64,000 bases of DNA from Io17-Chloro-G2 sp034420695 (GCA_034420695.1 DAOULB010000006.1:62001-126000); one strand, 5' to 3'. Counted from the first letter of the stretch, positions 16,502-24,992 are shown. The notes: generated by a model not told the origin, from the letters alone. Numbers and translations: made by a program.

Positions 16502-17536
16502 ATGGTTACTGAGATTTCGCCGGTTACCTTTCAATACAGCCACACCATCGGCCGGCAGGAAGTTCGCAGCGGCAACGGTTTCTTTAACCCCGTGGCAATC
16601 ACCCGCGACCAGGACAACCTGCTCTACGTGCTGAGCCGGGGCACCGAGACCCCGGCCTTCTTCCCCTGCAAGCGGGTCACCGTATTCAACCTGGACGAAG
16701 AACTGGTGGCCGAATACGGCCAGAAGATTCCTCCGGAAGAGGCCGACGCCTCCGCTCCCAACGGGTCCTTCATGTGGCCTACCTCGGTGGCCTTGGACAG
16801 CCAGGGCAACACTTACGTTTCCGATGAGTGGCTCAACCGGGTCTCCGTGTACAGCAAAGAGGGCGGCTGGGTGGACAAGTGGGGCACCGTGGGCAGCGAT
16901 CCCGGTGAAATAAACCACCCTTCCGGCTTGGCCTTCGATGCAGAAGACAACTTGTACTTGGTGGACAGCTACAACCACCGGGTGCAGGTCTTCACCAAGG
17001 ATGGCAGGCTGCTTTCCAAGTGGGGCCAGTTCGGCTCCGGCGACGGGGAGTTCAACTATCCTTGGGGCATCGAAATCGACAGCAACGGCGACGTTTTCGT
17101 GGCCGACTGGCGCAACGACCGGGTCCAGAAGTTTTCCCCCGATGGCCGGTTCCTGATGAAGTTCGGTTCCTCCGGACAGGGAGAGGGCCAGTTCAACCGG
17201 CCCACCGGCATCGCCGTCCAACGGGACGGCGCCATTTACGTCACCGACTACAAGAATGACCGGGTACAGGTGTTCGACCCCGATGGTGGGTTCATCACCA
17301 ACTTGGTCGGACAGGCATCCCTTTCCAGGTGGGCCATGGAACGGGTCAACTTGGACCCGGTGATACAGAGAGGCAGGCTCAAGGCCCAGAACTTGACCGA
17401 GCGGGAAGGGGCATTCCAGGGCCCCATAGCCGTGGAAGTAGACGACGAGGACCGGGTCTTCGTCGTAGAGTGTGCCCGGCACCGGGTGCAGGTCTTCCAC
17501 AGGCAGTCTCCCATCTTCTCCGGAGACCCCCTCTAA
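16502..17536 (+). CDS. NHL-repeat beta-propeller protein
   Basis: About 344 residues with at least five NHL repeats. Each has the pattern hydrophobic-DSxGNxYVxDxxNxRVxVF (for example SYNHRVQVFTKDGRLL and WRNDRVQKFSPDGRFL), spaced about 45-50 residues, and the series forms a beta-propeller. The ATG at 16502 follows GGAGACAGT; an open frame extends 66 codons upstream into the DUF1501 gene and is unlikely to be used. There is no clear signal peptide. A rho-independent terminator lies downstream. NHL propellers bind proteins, RNA or ligands, and some are peptidylglycine lyases, but no catalytic residues are identifiable here. Confidence 0.85.
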   Translation: MVTEISPVTFQYSHTIGRQEVRSGNGFFNPVAITRDQDNLLYVLSRGTETPAFFPCKRVTVFNLDEELVAEYGQKIPPEEADASAPNGSFMWPTSVALDSQGNTYVSDEWLNRVSVYSKEGGWVDKWGTVGSDPGEINHPSGLAFDAEDNLYLVDSYNHRVQVFTKDGRLLSKWGQFGSGDGEFNYPWGIEIDSNGDVFVADWRNDRVQKFSPDGRFLMKFGSSGQGEGQFNRPTGIAVQRDGAIYVTDYKNDRVQVFDPDGGFITNLVGQASLSRWAMERVNLDPVIQRGRLKAQNLTEREGAFQGPIAVEVDDEDRVFVVECARHRVQVFHRQSPIFSGDPL

Positions 17537-17593
17537 CCCGCCCCCGTCCGTCCCGTACCCTACGGAGCCATCGCCGTAATCCGGGTACCAAGC

Positions 17594-17628
17594 AGCCGCC
17601 GGGAACATCTACCCCGGCGGCTCTTTTT
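17594..17628 (+). terminator. Rho-independent terminator after the DUF1800/DUF1501/NHL operon
   Basis: A perfect 10-bp stem (AGCCGCCGGG at 17594-17603 and its complement at 17613-17622) with a 9-nt loop is followed by a CTTTTT run. It ends the plus-strand trio. Confidence 0.85.
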
Positions 17629-17824
17629 CGGCCAATCCGTCCCGCACTCCCTTTCCTCAGCCAAAGCACTGTCCCACGAATTACACCTGTATCCGTCGTC
17701 TCCTTTGCCGGATACCCGTGCCGTGGGCTACAATGCTCTTGGCATCCAAATTACCGGCTTAACCCGGACCGTATTCCTGCTGCCTCGCCGGAGTGCAGAC
17801 GTTTCCAAGCTGAGGACAAAGCCT

Positions 17825-18484
17825 ATGCTGAGATTGGTTGAAGAGATCATATTGCTACTGCTCCATGACGAGGATGGCAGGTTCGTGCGGGTGCCCAGTT
17901 GGTCCCTGCAATACGCCATAGCCGGGGCAATACTGATGGACCTCGCTATGGAGAACCACATCGACACCGACTTGGACAGCCTGGTCGTAGTCGACCCCAC
18001 CCCCACCGGCGACAGCCTCCTTGACCCAACCCTCGCCGAGATAGCGGAAGGGGAGAAACGCGACGCTCGCTTCTGGGTGGAGCGAATCGCCGCCCGCGCC
18101 ATGGACACCTACGAGGAAGCCCTCTCCCGGCTTGTCGAAAGAGGAATCTTGGAACGCCAGGACAACCGTTTCATGTGGGTGTTCCGCTCCCGGCGTTATC
18201 CGGCCATCGACGGCCGGGTCGAACGGGAAGTGAAGCTGCGGATAATGGGAGTGCTCCTCAGCGACGAGATTCCCCATCCCCGGGACGTGATGGTCATCTG
18301 CTTGGCCGACGCCTGCGGCATCTTCAAGGAGATGCTGTCCCGGCGGGAACTGGAGCAAGCGGCAACCAGGATCGATCAGGTCCGCAAGCTCGACTTGGTG
18401 GGCCAGTCCATGACCCAGGCCATCTACGACATCGAACTGTCCGTCGCCACGTCGATGCACGCAGCCCAAGGCCATAACTTCTGA
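17825..18484 (+). CDS. GOLPH3/GPP34-family protein
   Basis: A 219-residue protein with the GPP34 fold known from eukaryotic GOLPH3/Vps74, which binds phosphatidylinositol-4-phosphate. Characteristic parts are LVEEIILLLLHDEDGRF at the start, the YAIAGAILMDLAMENHIDTD helix, and the C-terminal ADACGIFKEMLSRRELEQAATRID. The start at 17825 has GAGGA eight nt upstream; upstream codons in frame read through untranslated-looking sequence. Bacterial homologues occur mainly in Actinobacteria and Chloroflexota, and their role is not established. It stands alone after a terminator and precedes a STAS gene on the other strand. Confidence 0.83.
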   Translation: MLRLVEEIILLLLHDEDGRFVRVPSWSLQYAIAGAILMDLAMENHIDTDLDSLVVVDPTPTGDSLLDPTLAEIAEGEKRDARFWVERIAARAMDTYEEALSRLVERGILERQDNRFMWVFRSRRYPAIDGRVEREVKLRIMGVLLSDEIPHPRDVMVICLADACGIFKEMLSRRELEQAATRIDQVRKLDLVGQSMTQAIYDIELSVATSMHAAQGHNF

Positions 18485-18574
18485 GCACAGTCTTTGCGGG
18501 GCGGGCCGGCCCTTCCCCCTTGCCGCCCGCCTCCTTACAGCCGGTTGCTCGTCGTCCCGCCGGTTCTCGCTGTC

Positions 18575-18913
18575 TTACTGGTTAAACGAACCGATGGCTG
18601 CTTCTTGGGAGTCGTGAATCGGGAGGAACTTGTCGAAGCCGCCCACTTCGAAGACCTCCTTGACTTGGCCGGTCAGGGAGCACAACGCGAACCGCTTCCC
18701 TTTGTTCTGAAGTTCCCTGGCTACCAGCAGGATGGACCGCAGTCCGGCGCTACTGATATAGGTGAGGTTCCCCAAGTCCAGGACCACCCCCTCGTCGCTC
18801 TCCTCTATTGCCTCTTGCAACGCCGCTTGGAAAGCCGAGGCGTTGGCGCCGTCAACCCGCCCGTGGGTCACCAAGGCCAAGTTGCCGCTCTGTCTCTGGA
18901 CTAATACGTTCAT
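18575..18913 (-). CDS. Anti-sigma factor antagonist (STAS domain), orphan
   Basis: A 112-residue single STAS domain of the SpoIIAA/RsbV type. The phosphorylation loop is YISSAGLR, with Ser55 the probable phosphosite. The ATG at 18913 follows a GGAGG site; the frame stays open upstream but has no such site. It is very similar to the STAS protein at 31422-31823, sharing GRVDGxNAxxFQxAL and the LxYISSAGLRxILLVAR block, so it is a paralog of that operon's antagonist, placed away from any kinase. It may compete for the same anti-sigma kinase. Confidence 0.88.
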   Translation of the reverse strand: MNVLVQRQSGNLALVTHGRVDGANASAFQAALQEAIEESDEGVVLDLGNLTYISSAGLRSILLVARELQNKGKRFALCSLTGQVKEVFEVGGFDKFLPIHDSQEAAIGSFNQ

Positions 18914-19236
18914 TGAAAGCCTCCTCGGCGATCTGTAACTGTTTTCAACACGGGGAGCCGCTCCCCTGTCCCGATTGTCCCCTTGCTCCTGCTCTCTCGG
19001 TTCCTCGGGCCAGCCCGTTTGGGCTCTGGATTGCAATATCCGGCCATTGGCCTTGTGGAGCAGGGCAGACTGGGCTTTTATCCCCCGTCATTGTACTACG
19101 GAAGGCGTTCCCAGGCTGCCGCCGGAGCGCTCTCGCCGCCGGACTGGTGAGCCCATGTTTCGTAGGTCCCTGCCAATGCCCGCTTCATGCCCTGCGCTGT
19201 AAAGGGCGCTTTCCGCCTTGGGCTCTTGGACCGCCC
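18914..19236. other. Gap without recognisable gene
   Basis: 323 bp between the STAS gene and the end of the metallo-beta-lactamase gene, both on the minus strand. I see no convincing coding region. It probably holds the promoter of the STAS gene, but no clear -35/-10 pair stands out. Confidence 0.45.
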
Positions 19237-20097
19237 TTACAGGGTCATCCGCATCAGTTCTTCCGAAAAGACGACCTCTCCGTCGTAGATTCTGCTGATC
19301 TCCCCGATGCCGTGCTCCATGGGGCCGTGGGCCGAAAGGTGGGGCCCAACGTGGACCAGAACCAGCTTTTTCACCCCCGCAGCCTGGGCCATCCGGGCCG
19401 CTCCGGTGGTGCCGCACTGGCCGTTGTACTCCCCGTTGGCGTCCATCACTGCTTGATCGTCCCAGCACATGCACAGCATCACGTCGGCGCCTCGCGCCAG
19501 TTCGGTGACCGGGTCGCAGGGCTGGGTGTCCCCGGTGAGTATTACGCTCCCCTCCGTTGAGTCCACCCGGTAGGCCAAGGAGTCCAGCCAAGGCTGGACG
19601 TGCTCCGCAGGCGCGGCGCTCACCTCCCAGTCCGGCCCGCTGAAAACCCTGCCCGGTCCTACATCCCGGGCCGCAACCGATGGTGCCGGACGCGGCAGGG
19701 TTCCGCCCCGGTTCACGAAGACCTGCTGGCTGAGAGGGTGGTTGACCCTGGCCTTCCAGTCGTGGGCGAACAGGCCGTTCTCGCCGAGGATGCCCTCGGT
19801 TATCTTCTCCGTCAGGTCGGGGCCGAACACTTGGAGTTGGTTTTCCTTGCCAATGCTCTGGTCCCAGCGGCAGAGGAGGAAGCAGGGATAGTCGATGTCA
19901 TGGTCGAAGTGGTGATGAGTGAAGAACAGGTAGTCGATCTGGGTGGGAAACAGCCCGGCCTTGACCAGCTTGTGAGTAGTGGCCGGCCCGCAATCGAACA
20001 TCAGCAGTTGGTCGCCAAGTCTCAACACGTGGGAGCTTCCGAAGCGGGTAGGGGTTGGGGTGGGCGTCCCGGCGCCCAGGGTGTAAATCTCAGCCAT
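19237..20097 (-). CDS. Metallo-beta-lactamase fold hydrolase (RNase Z/arylsulfatase-like)
   Basis: A 286-residue MBL-fold hydrolase. The metal motif FTHHHFDHDIDYP lies near residue 63. A second ligand region is GDTQPCDPVTEL and a C-terminal His sits in VLVHVGPH. The opening LGAGTPTPTPTRFGSSHVL is the glycine/threonine-rich strand seen in RNase Z-like enzymes. The ATG at 20097 has GTGAGGA upstream. It is the last gene of the acyl-CoA carboxylase operon (60 bp after the biotin carrier gene), so a role in thioester or ester hydrolysis of the same pathway is possible, but this is inference. Confidence 0.8.
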   Translation of the reverse strand: MAEIYTLGAGTPTPTPTRFGSSHVLRLGDQLLMFDCGPATTHKLVKAGLFPTQIDYLFFTHHHFDHDIDYPCFLLCRWDQSIGKENQLQVFGPDLTEKITEGILGENGLFAHDWKARVNHPLSQQVFVNRGGTLPRPAPSVAARDVGPGRVFSGPDWEVSAAPAEHVQPWLDSLAYRVDSTEGSVILTGDTQPCDPVTELARGADVMLCMCWDDQAVMDANGEYNGQCGTTGAARMAQAAGVKKLVLVHVGPHLSAHGPMEHGIGEISRIYDGEVVFSEELMRMTL

Positions 20098-20156
20098 TAT
20101 TGTCCTCACCTTTGGCCGGTTGGTCTGCTTGTTCCGGGCATAGTGGCTCCCGCCGG

Positions 20157-20690
20157 TCATCCCTCCCCGGCGTCGCTCTCCGGGCCTAGCTCTAACAGGC
20201 GCATGCCCCGGTCCACCTGCTGCCCCGGCTGCGCCGCTACCCTCCGCACTACACCCTCCCGGGGGGCCGTGATGACCAGCTCCATCTTCATGGACTCCAT
20301 TATCATCACGGTCTGGTTGCGCTCCACCCGGTCGCCCTCATTGACCAGCACCTCCAACACCGCTCCCGGCATTGGGGCCAGGATGTCTCCGGGCCCGTCG
20401 GCAGCGGCAGCGCTGCCCCGCCGCCTGCCCTCGGCGCGCTGGAACACGAACAGGTTGCCGTCCAGCCACAGGTGCAGTTCTGTGCCCACCCAAGCCCAAG
20501 CAAAGGAGTGAGTCCGTCCCGATTCGGTCCGGCACAGCCCCTCCCCGTTCGCCGGCGACTCAATAGCGAGAGTCATGGTCTGTTCACCATCCGGCGACCC
20601 CTCGCCCTCTAGACCGAAGGTGAAACGGCCCTCCGCCTCCTCGGTCCGGTACCGAAACGTCTCCCCCGTTCCCGGGTAAACCGCTCGCAT
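20157..20690 (-). CDS. Biotin carboxyl carrier domain protein of an acyl-CoA carboxylase
   Basis: About 177 residues. The C-terminal 75 residues form a biotinyl domain (GDILAPMPGAVLEVLVNEGD) with the biotin lysine in ESMKMELVI. The N-terminal half, with LHLWLDGNLFVFQR, resembles the BT linker that joins carboxylase and carrier domains in MCC/PCC alpha subunits. The ATG at 20690 has an AGGGGGA site and begins 17 nt after the stop of the biotin carboxylase gene; an upstream overlap of the frame up to 20825 is probably not translated. So the usual fused alpha subunit is carried on two genes here. Confidence 0.82.
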   Translation of the reverse strand: MRAVYPGTGETFRYRTEEAEGRFTFGLEGEGSPDGEQTMTLAIESPANGEGLCRTESGRTHSFAWAWVGTELHLWLDGNLFVFQRAEGRRRGSAAAADGPGDILAPMPGAVLEVLVNEGDRVERNQTVMIMESMKMELVITAPREGVVRRVAAQPGQQVDRGMRLLELGPESDAGEG

Positions 20691-20707
20691 TTCCCCCTGG
20701 TTCTGGG

Positions 20708-22222
20708 TCACGGCAGCCTCTGCGGCCCTGCTGACTTCCAGGGACTGGCATCGGCCCCTCTGTCTCTCCCGGCCCCTGGCAACGCCGTCGGATACCCCGT
20801 GGCGGCCGGCTGTTGCGATGCCCAAGCCGCCAGCGCCCGTGCCATCGTGTTGGATTCGCCTGCAAGAGCCGGGCTGGTCACCGCCGGGTTCGACTCCAGG
20901 AACCCGGTGTCATACTCGCCGCGCTGAAACTGTGGATGTCCCACCACCGCCCGCAGCAGGGGAATGTTGGTTACCACCCCCAGCGCCATGAACCGGGAAA
21001 GGGCCGCCTCCATGCGCCGCAGGCTCATCTCCCGCCGCGGCGCCCAAGCTGTCAGCTTCGCCAGCATTGGATCGTAGTAGATGGACACCTCCTGGCCCTG
21101 TTCCACGCCGCTGTCCAACCGGATCCCAGGCCCGCTGGGTGGCCGCCAGCGCAGCAAAGCGCCCGTGGAAGGAACAAAGTCCCGGTAGGGGTCTTCGGCG
21201 TAGATGCGGCACTCTATTGCGTGGCCTCGGGGCTGCACATCCTCCTGCTGCAGCGTCAACGGCTCTCCGCTGGCGATCCGGACCTGCCACTCCACCATGT
21301 CCATTCCCAAGACGGCCTCGGTCACCGGGTGCTCCACTTGGAGGCGGGCATTCATTTCCAGGAAGTAGAATTCGTCCCTCTCCTGGTCCAGCAGGAATTC
21401 CACCGTCCCGGCGTTGACGTATCCGGCCCGGCGGGCCACCGCCACGGCCGCCTCGCCCATGCGCCTGCGCAACTCCGGTGTCAGGGCCGGCGACGGCGTC
21501 TCTTCGATAATCTTCTGGTGCCTCCTCTGGACGCTGCATTCCCTCTCGCCCAAGTGGATGGTATGCCCAAAGCCGTCGGCCAGCACCTGTACCTCCACGT
21601 GGCGGGCGTTGTCAATGAACCGCTCCAGGAACACCCGACCGTCTCCAAAGGCGGCTTGGGCCTCCCTGCTGGCTGACTCCATGCTGCCGTCCAGGTCGCT
21701 TGCCCGGTTCACCTGCCGCATCCCCCGTCCGCCCCCTCCGGCGGCAGCCTTCACCAGCAGGGGGAACCCCCACTGTTCCGCAAACTCCCCGGCAACGGCC
21801 TGCCCAGGGAGGCACTCTACAGAGCTGGGAACCACCGGGGCTCCGGCCTCCTCAGCAATATCCTTGGAACGCAGTTTATCTCCCAGGGCCTCCATGCTCT
21901 CCGCGCTCGGTCCGATGAAGGCAATATTGACCGCACGGCAGGCCCGGGCAAACTCCGGGTTCTCCGAAAGAAAACCGTAGCCCGGGTGAATCGCGTCAGC
22001 CCCGCTGTCCAGTGCAGCTTGCACCACCCTGGCTATGTTCAGGTAGGTCTCCTCGGCTGTGTTCCCCGGCAGCGGCGCGGACTGGTCCGCGGTGGTTACG
22101 TGAAGGGCTCCGGCGTCCGGGTCGGAGTAAACGGCAACGGAAGCTATCCCCATCTCCCGCAGGGTCTGGTTGATCCGGACTGCGATTTCGCCTCGATTGG
22201 CTACCAGCACTTTGGAAAACAT
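20708..22222 (-). CDS. Acetyl/propionyl/methylcrotonyl-CoA carboxylase, biotin carboxylase subunit
   Basis: About 504 residues with the biotin carboxylase N-domain (FSKVLVANRGEIAVRI), the ATP-grasp domain with the glycine loop KAAAGGGGRGM near residue 160, ERECSVQRRHQK near 230, and the EMNARLQVEHPVTE catalytic segment near 290. It carboxylates biotin using ATP and bicarbonate. The last 50 or so residues extend beyond the BC C-domain. The start is the ATG giving MFSKV; a second ATG lies two codons upstream. It lies between the carboxyltransferase gene and the biotin carrier gene. Confidence 0.92.
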   Translation of the reverse strand: MFSKVLVANRGEIAVRINQTLREMGIASVAVYSDPDAGALHVTTADQSAPLPGNTAEETYLNIARVVQAALDSGADAIHPGYGFLSENPEFARACRAVNIAFIGPSAESMEALGDKLRSKDIAEEAGAPVVPSSVECLPGQAVAGEFAEQWGFPLLVKAAAGGGGRGMRQVNRASDLDGSMESASREAQAAFGDGRVFLERFIDNARHVEVQVLADGFGHTIHLGERECSVQRRHQKIIEETPSPALTPELRRRMGEAAVAVARRAGYVNAGTVEFLLDQERDEFYFLEMNARLQVEHPVTEAVLGMDMVEWQVRIASGEPLTLQQEDVQPRGHAIECRIYAEDPYRDFVPSTGALLRWRPPSGPGIRLDSGVEQGQEVSIYYDPMLAKLTAWAPRREMSLRRMEAALSRFMALGVVTNIPLLRAVVGHPQFQRGEYDTGFLESNPAVTSPALAGESNTMARALAAWASQQPAATGYPTALPGAGRDRGADASPWKSAGPQRLP

Positions 22223-22274
22223 CAACAAACGGCCAACGCGTCGCCCTGGGGTTGAGGAGGAAAGAGAAAGGTAA

Positions 22275-23882
22275 TCACATCCGGAAGACGCCGCGCTTCT
22301 GCTCGGGGAAAGGAGCGTTGATGGAAGCGGCTATTCCCAGGCCAACCACGGTCCGCGTGTCCACCGGGTCAATTATCCCGTCGTCCCACAGGCGCGCCGT
22401 GCTGTAGTATGGGTCGCCTTCCGTCTCGTACTTTTCTAGGATGGGCCTCTGCAGGGCGTCCTTTTCTTCCTGCTCCATGGTCCTGCCCTGCCGCTCCAGC
22501 TGCTGCATCCTGACGGTCAGCAGTACTTCCGCCGCCTGCTGCCCGCCCATCACCGATATCCGGGCGTTGGGCCAAGCCCACAGGAAGCGGGGCTGGTAAG
22601 CCCGACCGCACATGCCGTAGTTTCCCGCCCCGAAGGAGCTTCCAATGATGACCGTGAACTTGGGTACCGATGCGTTCGACACCGCCATCACCATCTTGGC
22701 CCCGTCTTTGGCGATCCCCCCGGCCTCGTACTGCCGCCCCACCATAAACCCCGTAATGTTCTGCAGGAACAGCAGGGGAATCCCCCGCTGGCTGCACAGC
22801 TCTATAAAGTGGCTTCCTTTCAAAGCGCTTTCGGAAAACAGCACTCCGTTATTGGCCACCACTCCCACCGGGTATCCCCAGATGCGGGAAAAACCGCAGA
22901 CCAGGGTCTCTCCGTAGCCCGCCTTGAATTCGTGGAAACGGCTCCCGTCCACGATTCGCGCTATTACCTCCCGCACGTCGTACTGCCGCCGGTTGTCCGG
23001 CGACACTATTCCGTATAGCTCTGCCGGGTCGTGGGCCGGCGGTTCCGCTCTGGACACGTGGAAGGGTGGTTCCCGCCGCCGCACGAAGTTCTCCACGATG
23101 TCCCTGGTGATGGACAGGGCATCCTCGTCGTCGGCCGCTTGGTGGTCCGCCACCCCCGATACCCTGGTATGCACCTCCGCTCCGCCCAGGGTTTCCGGGT
23201 CAACATCCTCGCCTGTGGCTGCCCGCACCAGCGGTGGCCCTCCCAGGAAGATGGTCGCCTGCTGCCGTACCATCACCACCTCGTCGCTCATGGCGGGGAT
23301 GTATGCTCCTCCGGCGGTGCAGGACCCCATGACCACCGCTACTTGGGGAATGCCCAAGGCCGACATCTGGGCTTGGTTGTAGAAGATTCGTCCGAAGTGC
23401 TCCCGGTCGGGGAATACCTCCGCCTGCAAAGGAAGAAATGCTCCTCCCGAATCCACCAAGTAGATGCATGGCAGGTGGTTTTCTAACGCAATCTCCTGGG
23501 CCCGCAGGTGCTTCTTGACCGTAATCGGGTAGTAGGTGCCGCCCTTGACCGTCGCGTCGTTGGCAAGCACCACCACCTCCTTCCCGTGCACCACGCCCAC
23601 GCCCGTAACGATCCCCGCCGACGCTTCCTCTCCGTCGTACATATCCCATGCCGCCAATGGGCTCAGCTCGAGGAAAGGGGTGTTCGAGTCAACTAGGCCT
23701 TCGATTCGTTCCCGTGCCAGCAGCTTGCCGCGGCTGCGGTGCAACTCAACCGCCCTCTCCCCGCCACCGGCCCGCACCCGGCCCAACCGCTCCTTCAACT
23801 CCACCACCAAGTCTTCCATGCGGGCCTGGTTGTCAAGAAAGTTCCCGTCGGAGGTTCGCAGGTTGGAGCCGATTACTTCCAT
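22275..23882 (-). CDS. Acyl-CoA carboxylase, carboxyltransferase (beta) subunit
   Basis: A 535-residue carboxyltransferase of the MCC/PCC beta family, with the N-domain segment LLARERIEGLVDSNTPFLEL and the C-domain segment GIPLLFLQNITGFMVGRQYE. The oxyanion-hole glycines (AGGAYIPAMSDE and GAGNYGMCGRAYQPRF) are present. The latter pattern and C-terminal residues resemble methylcrotonyl-CoA carboxylase more than propionyl-CoA carboxylase, suggesting leucine or isoprenoid breakdown, though this is not certain. The start at 23882 has GGGGATGGG upstream. It is the first gene of a four-gene minus-strand operon. Confidence 0.9.
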   Translation of the reverse strand: MEVIGSNLRTSDGNFLDNQARMEDLVVELKERLGRVRAGGGERAVELHRSRGKLLARERIEGLVDSNTPFLELSPLAAWDMYDGEEASAGIVTGVGVVHGKEVVVLANDATVKGGTYYPITVKKHLRAQEIALENHLPCIYLVDSGGAFLPLQAEVFPDREHFGRIFYNQAQMSALGIPQVAVVMGSCTAGGAYIPAMSDEVVMVRQQATIFLGGPPLVRAATGEDVDPETLGGAEVHTRVSGVADHQAADDEDALSITRDIVENFVRRREPPFHVSRAEPPAHDPAELYGIVSPDNRRQYDVREVIARIVDGSRFHEFKAGYGETLVCGFSRIWGYPVGVVANNGVLFSESALKGSHFIELCSQRGIPLLFLQNITGFMVGRQYEAGGIAKDGAKMVMAVSNASVPKFTVIIGSSFGAGNYGMCGRAYQPRFLWAWPNARISVMGGQQAAEVLLTVRMQQLERQGRTMEQEEKDALQRPILEKYETEGDPYYSTARLWDDGIIDPVDTRTVVGLGIAASINAPFPEQKRGVFRM

Positions 23883-24096
23883 CCCATCCCCGGCCTGCGC
23901 CCCTCTGGGGCCGGCCCGACCGATTGCGGCCCCATTATATCCCTCTCCCTTGCCCCTGTCAGAGCCGCTGTGAAAGGAGGCCTGTCCCGCTCCCGGCCCA
24001 GCCGCCGACAAAAATATCTCAAGGCAGCGGCCGGCGATTACTGCGGCGCCGGCCGCGCCTTGAGATGTTGAAGAGTTTAATGGGGGTCGGGGCGGG

Positions 24097-24579
24097 TTAG
24101 CCGCCTTCTGCGGTCCCGCCTCCGACCCGGACTTGAAGCTGCCTGGCCCGCTTGGTCTCTGCCTTGGGCACCGTGATGGTCAGCACCCCGTGCTCGTAGT
24201 GGGGCTCCACCCTGTCCCGGTCCACCGAGTCAGGCAGCCTGAGGGCTCGGTGGAACGAGCCGCTCCGCCGTTCCTGCATCAGGTACGCCTCGGCCGCGTC
24301 CTGGAACTGGGAAGCGGTCTCTCCCTTGATGGTCAGCATGTTGTCCTCGATGGACACCTGAATCGCCGAAGGGTCCACCCCGGGCATGGATGCCCGGATC
24401 ACGATATTTTCCCCTTGGGCAACCACGTCTAGGGGCACGGCCCAAGCCTCCATGTCCCCGTTGGTGGCAGCCTCCCCGTTAGTGGTGACGGCCGGCTGGT
24501 TGCCGAACCTGCGCCACATCCGGTCCATGGTATCCTGCATCTGCCTCAAGTCGGTGAAGGGGTCCCATCGCTGCATCAT
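24097..24579 (-). CDS. Small heat shock protein (Hsp20/alpha-crystallin)
   Basis: A 160-residue Hsp20 chaperone that holds unfolding proteins. The alpha-crystallin domain runs from WAVPLDVVAQGENIVIRASMPG to HGVLTITVPKAE. The C-terminal tail is short and lacks an obvious IxI motif. It is the second gene after a 63-residue ORF under the divergent promoter at 24.9 kb, which carries an HspR-type operator. Confidence 0.93.
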   Translation of the reverse strand: MMQRWDPFTDLRQMQDTMDRMWRRFGNQPAVTTNGEAATNGDMEAWAVPLDVVAQGENIVIRASMPGVDPSAIQVSIEDNMLTIKGETASQFQDAAEAYLMQERRSGSFHRALRLPDSVDRDRVEPHYEHGVLTITVPKAETKRARQLQVRVGGGTAEGG

Positions 24580-24675
24580 TTCCGTTCCTCTATGCTCTGT
24601 GGTGTGTTCCTTGGTCGTTCCCGGTAGTCCTGCCCGGTTTCTTGCCCGGTAGTCCTGCCCGGTAGTCCTGAATGT

Positions 24676-24867
24676 TTAGAAAGTGTAGTAACGCACCCCG
24701 GCAAAGGGTACCCGGTAGCCCCACCCGGTCGGCTCCACAACCTCCGCAGCCTCCCTCTGTTCGGCCTCCTCCAAGATTTGCTCCATCTCCTGGGCAAGCT
24801 TGGCTTCCTGCTTATCGTGGGTAATACCGGACCGTACATCCTGCTCAAGAAGCTCTGTAACCGCCAC
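24676..24867 (-). CDS. Small conserved-looking protein upstream of Hsp20
   Basis: A 63-residue ORF starting with GTG at 24867, six nt after a perfect AAGGAGGTG ribosome site, so translation is very likely. The N-terminal two thirds is an acidic/basic helix with a heptad look (KLAQEMEQILEEAEQREAAE), and the end GWGYRVPFAGVRYYTF is aromatic. I do not recognise the family. It is the first gene behind the heat shock promoter and is followed by hsp20 about 100 bp downstream, so it is probably heat-induced and may be an Hsp20 partner. Confidence 0.7.
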   Translation of the reverse strand: MAVTELLEQDVRSGITHDKQEAKLAQEMEQILEEAEQREAAEVVEPTGWGYRVPFAGVRYYTF

Positions 24868-24896
24868 GGCAGCACCTCCTTAATTTCTATGTATTG

Positions 24897-24926
24897 AGTA
24901 TAAGACTTGATATGACTCATGTCAAG
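24897..24926 (-). promoter_or_regulatory. Heat shock promoter with HAIR-like operator
   Basis: On the minus strand TTGACA (24920-24925) and TATACT (24897-24902) are separated by exactly 17 nt, a near-perfect housekeeping promoter for the small ORF and hsp20. It overlaps a 21-bp inverted repeat at 24906-24926 with CTTGA and TCAAG ends. These ends and the total length match the HspR-associated inverted repeat (HAIR: CTTGAGT, 7 nt, ACTCAAG), and the inner bases extend the symmetry to 9 of 10 positions. The adjacent gene encodes the expected regulator. Confidence 0.8.
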
Positions 24927-24963
24927 ACACTGTTACCATTGGATGTAATTCTTTCATACAACA

Positions 24964-24992
24964 TTGACATATCTCTGCCTCCCCTGTATAAA
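24964..24992 (+). promoter_or_regulatory. Promoter of the HspR-like regulator gene
   Basis: TTGACA (24964-24969), a 17-nt spacer and TATAAA (24987-24992) precede the MerR/HspR-type gene by 28 nt. It lies 38 bp from the HAIR-like site, so binding there could also affect this promoter. Confidence 0.75.

Noticed and set aside
20691..20825. Upstream extension of the biotin carrier gene overlapping the biotin carboxylase gene
   Set aside because: The extension is Arg/Gly-rich with no family match, while an ATG with a ribosome-like site lies 17 nt after the carboxylase stop.
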